From positions 1 to 19,251 of the forward strand of contig JACPXK010000108.1 in NCBI GenBank assembly GCA_016196565.1: a stretch of DNA of 19,251 nucleotides, given 5' to 3'. Shown here in pieces: positions 13,656 through 19,251 of this stretch. Position 1 is the first letter of the stretch, and the number at the start of each line of letters is the position of its first letter. Below the pieces are notes generated by a model, which did not search any database, was not told the origin of the DNA, and saw only the letters and a program-made list of their open reading frames with translations. Source of the DNA: Candidatus Omnitrophota bacterium (lineage in GTDB: Bacteria > Omnitrophota > Omnitrophia > Omnitrophales > Aquincolibacteriaceae). A program made the position numbers and the translations under genes.

Positions 13656-14247
13656 AAAATCACACGGGATTTTTCAGACCATCAAGGACGAAATGGTGGA
13701 TGTGATTGCCGGGGCCGGTGAAATCGCCGGAGCGGTGGTGGATACCGTGAGCCGATTAGTGACCAAAACATTCCAAGAAGCGGGCGAAATTGGAGTGTCG
13801 GCAATCGAAATCACTTCAGGCGTCATTGGCGCCTCAATCCAAGCCGTGATGGAAGTTGGCGGAGACTTGGGTCTTGTCGCAAAATGTACGGTGCTCGGAG
13901 TCCTCCGAGGTACCCGAGAAGTAACAACTCATCTGTCGGCTACGATTGCCGATGCTGCTGGCAGTGTGATTAAACATACGGCGGAGTTAAGCGGCGATGT
14001 TGGAATCGCGGCCAAAGGAGCGGTCGAGGGAGCGATTGAAGGGGCCAAAGAAATTGGTTTAGGTCTTGAAGAAGCTGCCTCGGAAGCCGCAACCGGGGCC
14101 GTCAAAGCGGCGTATGCCATTAGTTTGGAGGTCGGAGGCAAAGTCCGCAACGCAGTGACGGGAACTATTTCCGGAGTCAAAGTCGTATTGAAAGAACCAT
14201 TTAAAGTCCATCAAGATGAAGAGAAAAATCATACAAAAGCTGCCTGA
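13648..14247 (+). CDS. Amphipathic Gly/Ala-rich helical repeat protein, hypothetical
   Basis: This 199-residue protein is built of imperfect repeats of about 20 residues rich in Gly, Ala, Val and acidic residues. Compare GDLGLVAKCTVLGVLRGTREV (about 71-91) with GDVGIAAKGAVEGAIEGAKEI (about 114-134). It has no signal peptide. Small residues spaced every three or four suggest tightly packed helices or membrane-surface association, as in stress-related apolipoprotein-like or LEA-like proteins. I recall similar uncharacterised proteins in metagenome-derived genomes, but no function is known to me. AGAGGAGG precedes the ATG, which overlaps the receiver gene. Its place in a presumed stress or envelope operon hints at a protective or scaffold role; that is inference. 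Confidence 0.72.
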   Translation: MNEKSHGIFQTIKDEMVDVIAGAGEIAGAVVDTVSRLVTKTFQEAGEIGVSAIEITSGVIGASIQAVMEVGGDLGLVAKCTVLGVLRGTREVTTHLSATIADAAGSVIKHTAELSGDVGIAAKGAVEGAIEGAKEIGLGLEEAASEAATGAVKAAYAISLEVGGKVRNAVTGTISGVKVVLKEPFKVHQDEEKNHTKAA

Positions 14248-14298
14248 GCAGAATTTTTAAATTTGAAGGGATTTTTTTTGAAAGGGGGGTGGAAACTC

Positions 14299-14745
14299 AT
14301 GAGAAAAAATACGATGCTGATCAGCTCGTTGATTTTTGTTTTGGCATTGGTGCCTGGATGTGCTTCCAACTCTAACCCGGGAGGGTTAACAGAGCGCGAA
14401 GTAGGGGGGCTTACAGGGGCTGGCATTGGAGCGGGAAGTGGCGCAATCATTGGCAGCGCAACCGGGAGTGCCGCTGCAGGCACGGCGATTGGTCTTCCTA
14501 TTGGTTTAGTGGCTGGAGGACTTATCGGAGAAGGTATGCGTCAAAACAAAGAGGCAGCCAAACAGGCTGCTCGTGAGGAAGTAATGAAGCAAGAGTATGG
14601 ACAGTCTCAGCCGGAAGTGACGAGCGGAGTTCGGACTGTAGAAAGTAACAAAATGTACAATCCGAAAACCGGCCAGACTTTTCCTGATGGGTATTTATTT
14701 GATCCCAAATCGGGAGAAAAATTGGAACCCATGAAAGTTTTTTAA
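14299..14745 (+). CDS. Glycine-zipper lipoprotein, hypothetical
   Basis: This 148-residue predicted lipoprotein has a signal peptide with a lipobox ending LVPGC, giving lipidated Cys21. A glycine-zipper region at about 37-80 (GAGIGAGSGAIIG and GLPIGLVAGGLIG) would form a tight hairpin of two membrane helices, as in SlyB or outer-membrane glycine-zipper families. The C-terminal part (85-148) is hydrophilic with a 'YNPKTGQTFPDGYLFDPKSG' calcium- or sugar-binding-like turn repeat of unknown role. I chose the ATG at 14299 because the GGGGGGT site and the lipobox distance fit; the TTG at 14263 adds 12 residues before the signal. It sits in the middle of the envelope operon and is probably an outer-membrane protein. 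Confidence 0.75.
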   Translation: MRKNTMLISSLIFVLALVPGCASNSNPGGLTEREVGGLTGAGIGAGSGAIIGSATGSAAAGTAIGLPIGLVAGGLIGEGMRQNKEAAKQAAREEVMKQEYGQSQPEVTSGVRTVESNKMYNPKTGQTFPDGYLFDPKSGEKLEPMKVF

Positions 14746-14760
14746 ACCCGCCGCGGGGTG

Positions 14761-14802
14761 AAGGATCGTGTCCCATTCCATGGGGGGATGGGGCACATCC
14801 TT
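14761..14802 (+). other. Intercistronic stem-loop
   Basis: AAGGATCGTGTCCCAT (14761-14776) pairs with ATGGGGCACATCCTT (14788-14802) through about 14 pairs with one bulge and one G-U, around an 11-base loop. It is followed by only three T residues, so it is a weak terminator candidate. It may instead be an RNA-stability or processing element between the lipoprotein gene and the next gene. Confidence 0.55.
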
Positions 14803-14829
14803 TCAAAAAAAGAAAAAAGGAGAAAATTT

Positions 14830-15111
14830 ATGAAAACAGCACTAAAGATCGGGATGGGGTTATTAATGCTTGGATTGGTCTTAAGTAATACACCTGTGTT
14901 TGCTAAACCCGGCGGTGGCGGGGGACATGAAGGTGGTGGTCCTGCCGGTTTTGATCACGGTGAGAAAAAAGGATGGAAGGGTGAAGATGTTCCGCCAGGA
15001 TGGGAACATGGGGAGAAAAAAGGCTGGCATGGCGAATCAAGCCCTCCTGGACAAATGAAAAAAACGCGTGAGGATGCCAAAAAGGAAGGGAAAAAAGAAA
15101 AAGAAAAATAA
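14830..15111 (+). CDS. Small secreted Gly/Lys-rich protein with HGEKKGW repeats
   Basis: This 93-residue protein has a clear signal peptide (1-25, cleaved after VFA). The mature part has a glycine-rich stretch (28-40), two copies of a 15-residue repeat (43-57 and 60-74) with the form HGEKKGWxGExxPPG, and a highly basic C-terminus. The repeat resembles nothing I can name. The Trp, His and Gly-Pro-Pro pattern suggests an extended, surface-binding peptide rather than an enzyme. I chose the ATG at 14830 (AAAAGGAGAAAA upstream); longer frames from 14758 add unrelated sequence overlapping the stem-loop. It shares TAATG with the next gene. Location is periplasmic or extracellular. Confidence 0.7.
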   Translation: MKTALKIGMGLLMLGLVLSNTPVFAKPGGGGGHEGGGPAGFDHGEKKGWKGEDVPPGWEHGEKKGWHGESSPPGQMKKTREDAKKEGKKEKEK

Positions 15112-15533
15112 TGAAAGGGATAATGATTCCCAAGAATCTTAATCCTATGATGCTTGCCTGTTTAATCTCTTCTGTGATGTGCAGTGGTTGCACCATCTTG
15201 GTGATTGGCACAGCCGCTGCGACAGGCGGGTATGCGGTAAGCGCGGATGGAATCGAAGGCATTTCTGATAAAAGTTTTGATCATTTGTGGAACGAAGCCC
15301 ATGAAGTATTCGAGCAGCAAGGAATTGTCGAATGGGAAAGTAAAGAAGAAGGAAAAATGAAAGCTAAAATTGGCAGTTCAACGGTGAAGTTCCGGCAGGA
15401 ACAAGCGACCCCGCATAGTGTGATTGTTCGTGTGCAAGCACGCCGGGCGGGCGGCTTGTTCCCTAACCGTAATTTGGCCCGCCGCCTTTATGACATGATT
15501 GCGCATGAAGAAGAAGGAACCAAAGAGTCATAA
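15111..15533 (+). CDS. DUF3568-like lipoprotein
   Basis: This 140-residue predicted lipoprotein has a hydrophobic segment (about 13-23) leading to SGC with lipidated Cys27, then a small Gly/Ala-rich helix (ATGGYAVSADGIEG). A compact alpha/beta domain follows (about 53-140) beginning DKSFDHLWNEAHEVF. This layout, a lipobox, a G-A-G helix, then a domain starting with 'tWxA...al...gi', matches the DUF3568 family, whose function is unknown. The start shares TAATG with the previous stop; a second in-frame ATG at 15123 is also possible because it follows AAAGGGA closely. It is probably anchored in the outer membrane. Confidence 0.7.
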   Translation: MKGIMIPKNLNPMMLACLISSVMCSGCTILVIGTAAATGGYAVSADGIEGISDKSFDHLWNEAHEVFEQQGIVEWESKEEGKMKAKIGSSTVKFRQEQATPHSVIVRVQARRAGGLFPNRNLARRLYDMIAHEEEGTKES

Positions 15534-15551
15534 ATCAAAGGAGATAAAACA

Positions 15552-16265
15552 ATGAATGATTTTCAATTTGTCAAAAAGCAGAGAAATATTCTCCTCATGG
15601 GTTACGGATTCTTTTGCTCGGCGGCAGTCATAGGAATTTTTTTGATTGATAATTTTATGAAACAGGAGATTTCAATTACCGGAGCTTTGTCTTCGTTCTG
15701 GACGACGATAGGTGTACATTGGGGAATTCTTTTTCTGATGGGACTGCCTTTTATCTTTCTTTTTATCAACCATGAAATTGATCAGGAGAAACTCATTCGC
15801 ACGGATGAGGCGACGGGTTTATATAGCCGCAGGCAGCTTCTCAAGACTTTGGACCGGGAATTGGAGCGCGCACAGCGCTACAAACGTGAGCTTTCGATCT
15901 TAATGATTGATTTGGATGATTTTAAAAAAATTAACGACCTCTATGGTCATCTAGCCGGTGACCGGATCCTTAAAGAAATAAGTGTTATTTTATCCGAAAG
16001 CTTGCGTTCAGGGGATACGGTTGGCCGTTATGGAGGAGATGAATTCCTGGCCATCCTTCCAGAAACTGGGGCGGAAGCGGCCCAAAAGGTGGCCTTCCGA
16101 ATATGGGGCAATGTCGGGGAATGTCCTTTTAAGATAAAAAATGAAATTGTGTATCTATCGATTAGTGTGGGGATTTCTTCCCTCAATGAAATGTCTGGCG
16201 AAGCAGACCGGTTCCGCATGATTCATCAAGCCGATAAGGCAATGTTTTATGAAAAAAGCGCCTAA
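15552..16265 (+). CDS. Membrane-bound diguanylate cyclase (GGDEF)
   Basis: This 237-residue enzyme makes cyclic di-GMP from two GTP. Two transmembrane helices (about 13-34 and 54-73) enclose a short periplasmic loop. The GGDEF domain (about 84-235) has DEATGLYSRR, the metal-binding MIDLDDFKKIND (Asp120), an intact GGDEF active site (161-165) and a complete product-inhibition I-site RSGD (152-155), five residues before it. It should therefore be active and feedback-inhibited. No recognised sensor domain is present; the short periplasmic loop may sense membrane or envelope state, perhaps through the lipoproteins of the same operon. AAAGGAG lies upstream of the ATG. It is the last gene of the run. 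Confidence 0.93.
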   Translation: MNDFQFVKKQRNILLMGYGFFCSAAVIGIFLIDNFMKQEISITGALSSFWTTIGVHWGILFLMGLPFIFLFINHEIDQEKLIRTDEATGLYSRRQLLKTLDRELERAQRYKRELSILMIDLDDFKKINDLYGHLAGDRILKEISVILSESLRSGDTVGRYGGDEFLAILPETGAEAAQKVAFRIWGNVGECPFKIKNEIVYLSISVGISSLNEMSGEADRFRMIHQADKAMFYEKSA

Positions 16266-16308
16266 AGCTTCAATGTAAATTTTCTATATTCCACACGAAA
16301 GCTGATAA

Positions 16309-16325
16309 TTGGCACGCATTGTGCA
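16309..16325 (+). promoter_or_regulatory. Sigma-54 promoter of the GAF-ANTAR gene
   Basis: TTGGCACG, four bases, then GTGCA matches the sigma-54 consensus YTGGCACG-N4-TTGCW at 12 of 13 defined positions, with GG (-24 at 16312) and GC (-12 at 16324) in exact register. Transcription would start near 16336. About 120 bases of leader then precede the ATG at 16458; that leader is AT-rich and holds a 9-bp hairpin at 16385-16418 (TTACAAAAA arms). Confidence 0.75.
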
Positions 16326-16457
16326 CTATCCATCACAATTCCAGATAGAAATGGTCCTTAGAGAGGAAAAAAAAGATTTGTTCTTTACAAAAATGTTACT
16401 CCTTTAACTTTTTTGTAATTTCTTTATAAAAGATTAAAAAGTTTTAACCGAGAATCG

Positions 16458-17171
16458 ATGAATGAAAATACAGCAATCAATTCAAAAAAAGACAAACGCT
16501 TTGCTCTCCTCTACGAGGTTAGCCGGGCGATTGCTTCCAATCGTTATTTGGAAGAAATCCTTTTGCTGGTGGTTGGCATGACGGCTGATTTAATGGGATC
16601 AAAAATTTGTTCTTTAATGTTATTGGATGAGGAAAAACAAGAACTCGTGATCAAAGCAACTCAAAGTTTAAGCGAACATTATCGCACGAAGCCTCCGATT
16701 AAAGTCGGGGAAAGTGTGAGTGGAAGGGCCGTGCAAAAGAAAATGCCCATTACGGTTCGCGATGTGACTGTCGAGAGCGGTTACAACTATCCTGATATAG
16801 CAAAGGCTGAGGGCTTACGCTCACTCGTATCAATTCCTATGATGATTAAAAACCGTGTGATTGGAGTTTTGAACTGTTATACCGCTAACGAGCACGAATT
16901 TAGTGAAGAGGAAATTCAACTTTTGGCCGGTGTGGCGAATCAGGCCGCCGTTGCGATTGAAAATACAAATCTTTTGGCGGAAAAAGTCGCTGCGGTAGAA
17001 GCTCTGGAAACGCGCAAGCGAGTGGAACGGGCCAAAGGGATTTTGATGAAGCGCTATTCGATTGGAGAAACCGAAGCTTATCGATTGCTTCAAAAACAGA
17101 GTATGGACAAAAGCCATTCTTTAAAGGAGATTGCGGAAGCCATTATTCTTTCCGAAGAAATGGCCAATTAA
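16458..17171 (+). CDS. GAF-ANTAR transcription antiterminator
   Basis: This 237-residue RNA-binding regulator has a GAF sensor domain at about 15-172, including GESVSGRAVQKKMPI and VSIPMMIKNRVIGVLNCY. An ANTAR domain (about 178-235) follows, including RVERAKGILMKRY, EAYRLLQKQSM and LKEIAEAII, the three-helix form of the family. ANTAR proteins bind paired hexaloop RNA hairpins and prevent a terminator from forming. Such hairpins lie in the nirB leader 110 bases downstream (17282-17330), so nirB is the likely target, as for NasR and NasT in other bacteria. Instead of a NIT or receiver sensor this protein has GAF, whose ligand is unknown. There is no strong Shine-Dalgarno sequence, and a sigma-54 promoter precedes it. 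Confidence 0.92.
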   Translation: MNENTAINSKKDKRFALLYEVSRAIASNRYLEEILLLVVGMTADLMGSKICSLMLLDEEKQELVIKATQSLSEHYRTKPPIKVGESVSGRAVQKKMPITVRDVTVESGYNYPDIAKAEGLRSLVSIPMMIKNRVIGVLNCYTANEHEFSEEEIQLLAGVANQAAVAIENTNLLAEKVAAVEALETRKRVERAKGILMKRYSIGETEAYRLLQKQSMDKSHSLKEIAEAIILSEEMAN

Positions 17172-17173
17172 AT

Positions 17174-17261
17174 TGTTATTGCGAACCCCGTAGAGGTGAA
17201 GCAATCCCGTTTTTAAAAGTGAGATTGCTTCGTCGGCCCTCCGGGCCTCCTCGCAATGACA
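17174..17261. repeat. Dispersed palindromic repeat, copy 2 (88 bp)
   Basis: This is the same family as the copy at 1171-1305. It is bounded by TGTTATTGC (one mismatch) and GCAATGACA and shares the core GATTGCTTCGTCGGCCCT. GAAGCAATC and GATTGCTTC pair, and GGCCCTCCGGGCC forms an inner hairpin. It is shorter because it lacks the tail found in copy 1. It lies between the ANTAR gene stop and the nirB leader. Confidence 0.85.
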
Positions 17262-17281
17262 AACGGTTGACAACTTAATGT

Positions 17282-17330
17282 GGAAGACAACGGTGTCTTC
17301 CCTAAAAAAGACTCGAGCAAAGGCGTTCGA
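17282..17330 (+). promoter_or_regulatory. ANTAR two-hairpin antiterminator RNA
   Basis: Hairpin P1 has stem GGAAGAC/GTCTTCC (17282-17288/17295-17301) and six-base loop AACGGT. Hairpin P2 has stem TCGAGC/GTTCGA (17313-17318/17325-17330) with one G-U pair and six-base loop AAAGGC. Both loops have A at position 1 and G at position 4, the defining ANTAR-target bases. The loop and 3' arm of P2 are also the 5' arm of the terminator at 17319-17353, so the two folds exclude each other. Binding by the upstream GAF-ANTAR protein would favour read-through into nirB. Confidence 0.87.
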
Positions 17331-17360
17331 CGAAAAAATCGTTGAACGCCTTTTTATTTT
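17319..17360 (+). terminator. Conditional intrinsic terminator in the nirB leader
   Basis: AAAGGCGTTCGACG (17319-17332) pairs with CGTTGAACGCCTTT (17340-17353) over 14 pairs with one G-U and a 7-base loop. It is followed by TTTTTATTTT (17351-17360). It ends only 16 bases before the nirB ATG and overlaps ANTAR hairpin P2, as expected for an attenuator. Confidence 0.92.
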
Positions 17361-17376
17361 AAACGAGGAGCAGCAA

Positions 17377-19251
17377 ATGGAACAAAAACATCTGGTGGTG
17401 ATCGGAAATGGAATGGCGGGAATGGCCTGTGTCGATCAAATTTTGAGGCGAAAACCCAACTTTAAAATTACAGTTTTAAGTGAAGAGCCTTATTACAACT
17501 ATAACCGCATTCTTTTGTCCGCAGTGCTTGCCGGCGAAAAGAGCGTGGACCAGATCACCATTAATAGTAAAGAGTGGTATGAACAGAATAATATCCAGCT
17601 TTGCCGTGACGTCCGGGCTGTGGATATCGATGCCAAAAACAAACAGGTCTTTGGAGCGGACGGATCTTCTTATTCTTATGATTTGCTGCTTCTTGCCACC
17701 GGCAGCAATCCTTTTATTCCTCCTATCGAAGGCGTAAATAAAAAAAATGTTTTTACATTTCGGAACATGTCTGACACCGGAGCCATTTTGGAAGCTTGTA
17801 AATCCGCCAAAACCGCGCTGGTCATCGGCGGAGGACTTCTTGGGCTGGAAGCCGCACGCGGTGTTCTCAATCAAGGCGTAAAGGTCACGGTTGTGCATAT
17901 CATGGACCGGTTGATGGAGGTGCAGCTCGATGAAGTGGGAGGGCAGTTCCTGAAACGTGAAATTGAGAAACTCGGCATCAACGTACTTTTAAATAAAAAC
18001 ACGGCAAAAATCATGGGTGAAGATCAAGTCGACGGCGTCATGTTTAAAGATGGTTCCATTGAACAGACAGACATGGTGGTCATTGCCTGCGGAATACGTC
18101 CGAATGTGGAACTTGGAAAAAAGGCGGGCCTCAAAGTTAATCGCGGAATTGTAGTCAATGATTATATGGAAACGACGGACCCTTCGATTTTTGCTGTGGG
18201 AGAATGCGTCGAGCACCGGGAAAAAGTTTATGGGCTTGTGGCGCCGCTTTATGACCAGGGAAAAGTGCTGGCCGCCACGATGACCGGAGATAAAGGGCCC
18301 GTCTATGAAGGCTCAGTTTTGGCCACCAAATTGAAAGTGATGGGCATTGAGCTTTTTTCCGCCGGCGATTTTAGGGCCGCCGAGTCAGACAAAGAAGTGG
18401 TGGCGCTTCAGGATCACGGCCTCGGAATTTATAAAAAAATCGTGGTGCATCAAGACCGCGTGGTGGGAACAATTTTGATCGGCGATGCCTCGGATGCCAA
18501 TCGTTTGCTGGAGCTCATGCGTAAAAAAGAGCGGCTCGGTGAAAATCGAAAAAGCGTGTTATGGGGCGAGACGATGGCGGTTCCCGGTGCGCCGGATGAT
18601 GTGATGTCGCGGCCGGACACGGACACCATTTGCGGTTGTATCGGAGTGACGAAAGGTCAAATCCTTGGAGCGATTCGCGAAAAAGGTCTGAAAACCGTTT
18701 CTGAAGTTAAAACCTGCACCAAAGCCTCGAGCGGATGCGGGACCTGCGCCGGTTTAGTGCAGCAAATTCTGGTCGCTGCGGTGGGCGCGGAATTTCAGGA
18801 AGAAAAAAAAGAAGTGCTTTGCGCCTGCGTTCCTTTTCCTAAAGAACAGCTTCGAACCATGATCGAAACTCAAAAATTAAAATCTGTGCAGGATGTTTTA
18901 GATATTTATGGAAATGTTACCGGCTGTTCTTATTGCAAACCGGCCTTGAGTTATATCGTCGAAGAAGTTCACTGCGGTGATCATAAAGAAGACCGCTCAG
19001 CGCGTTTTATTAATGACCGCGTGCACGCCAATATTCAAAGAGACGGGACCTTCTCAGTCATCCCTCGCATGCGCGGCGGAGTCACAAGTCCGGAGCAGCT
19101 TCGAAAAATTGCGGACGTCGCAGAAAAATACAAAGTTCCGATGGTGAAAGTCACAGGCAGTCAGCGCATCGATTTGCTCGGCGTCAAAAAAGAGGATTTG
19201 CCCAAAATGTGGGCGGACCTTGATATGACCTCCGGTTATGCCTATGCCAAG
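17377..19251 (+). CDS. nirB: Nitrite reductase [NAD(P)H] large subunit, 5' part
   Basis: This is an assimilatory or ammonia-forming nitrite reductase large subunit; 625 residues are visible and the gene runs off the window. Domains in order: FAD-binding (GNGMAG at 10-15; LATGSNP at 107), NAD(P)H-binding (VIGGGLLGLEAA, about 149-160) and a second FAD segment (IFAVGEC at 271). Two BFD-like [2Fe-2S] domains follow (Cys419, 421, 454, 457 and Cys482, 484, 517, 520), then the start of the ferredoxin-like half domain of sulfite/nitrite reductases. The siroheme and [4Fe-4S] cysteines lie beyond the edge. GAGGAG precedes the ATG. The leader carries the ANTAR motif and terminator, so expression is probably induced by antitermination on nitrate/nitrite or nitrogen need. 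Confidence 0.93.
   Translation, partial: MEQKHLVVIGNGMAGMACVDQILRRKPNFKITVLSEEPYYNYNRILLSAVLAGEKSVDQITINSKEWYEQNNIQLCRDVRAVDIDAKNKQVFGADGSSYSYDLLLLATGSNPFIPPIEGVNKKNVFTFRNMSDTGAILEACKSAKTALVIGGGLLGLEAARGVLNQGVKVTVVHIMDRLMEVQLDEVGGQFLKREIEKLGINVLLNKNTAKIMGEDQVDGVMFKDGSIEQTDMVVIACGIRPNVELGKKAGLKVNRGIVVNDYMETTDPSIFAVGECVEHREKVYGLVAPLYDQGKVLAATMTGDKGPVYEGSVLATKLKVMGIELFSAGDFRAAESDKEVVALQDHGLGIYKKIVVHQDRVVGTILIGDASDANRLLELMRKKERLGENRKSVLWGETMAVPGAPDDVMSRPDTDTICGCIGVTKGQILGAIREKGLKTVSEVKTCTKASSGCGTCAGLVQQILVAAVGAEFQEEKKEVLCACVPFPKEQLRTMIETQKLKSVQDVLDIYGNVTGCSYCKPALSYIVEEVHCGDHKEDRSARFINDRVHANIQRDGTFSVIPRMRGGVTSPEQLRKIADVAEKYKVPMVKVTGSQRIDLLGVKKEDLPKMWADLDMTSGYAYAK

Noticed and set aside
17267..17272. 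Perfect TTGACA as a -35 box of a nirB promoter
   Set aside because: The -10 position 17 bases on falls in the P1 hairpin with no TATAAT-like sequence, and transcription from there would miss the P1 hairpin that the leader needs.
17476..17898. 140-codon minus-strand frame inside nirB
   Set aside because: The opposite strand encodes continuous conserved FAD/NAD domains; no independent evidence supports the frame.

Overview
The window looks like a chromosomal segment of a Gram-negative, diderm bacterium from a little-cultured lineage. It carries an aa3-type cytochrome oxidase, phosphatidylethanolamine synthesis genes, lipoprotein signals, an ArnT-like glycosyltransferase and an RlpA-like cell-wall protein. 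Gene style, the dispersed palindromic repeats and the small glycine-rich envelope proteins resemble Omnitrophota or other PVC-like metagenome genomes. That assignment is an impression and could not be tested here.

Layout: (1) 1-1043: a truncated OsmC-family gene, divergent from a VanY-type DD-carboxypeptidase. (2) 982-5087, minus strand: a cytochrome c oxidase operon (subunits II, I, III, IV, then two small membrane proteins). The last small protein carries a 135-bp palindromic repeat inserted in frame. (3) 5175-8814, plus strand: psd, pssA, a LysE-type exporter and an ArnT-like glycosyltransferase, probably one membrane-lipid operon. (4) 8817-8988: an unusual gene-free chain of perfect hairpins. 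(5) 9064-10540: an alpha/beta hydrolase overlapping a PTOX-like alternative oxidase, a second terminal oxidase in the same window. (6) 10586-11968: an NtrC-type sigma-54 activator, convergent with an RlpA-like gene. (7) 12379-12686: a regulatory region with apparent divergent sigma-54 promoters, a palindromic candidate activator site and an IHF-consensus site. (8) 12687-16265: an eight-gene run encoding small secreted or lipoprotein-like products, a lone receiver domain, an amphipathic repeat protein and a membrane diguanylate cyclase. (9) 16309-19251: a near-consensus sigma-54 promoter, a GAF-ANTAR antiterminator gene, a second repeat copy, a leader with two ANTAR-type hexaloop hairpins and an overlapping terminator, and the 5' part of nirB.

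Two regulatory stories stand out. The first is a possible local sigma-54 regulon: the activator sits beside three sigma-54-like promoters serving cell-wall, envelope/signalling and nitrite-reductase control genes. The second is a textbook-like ANTAR antitermination leader controlling nirB. In that leader the second hexaloop hairpin and the intrinsic terminator share the same bases, and the likely protein partner is encoded directly upstream.
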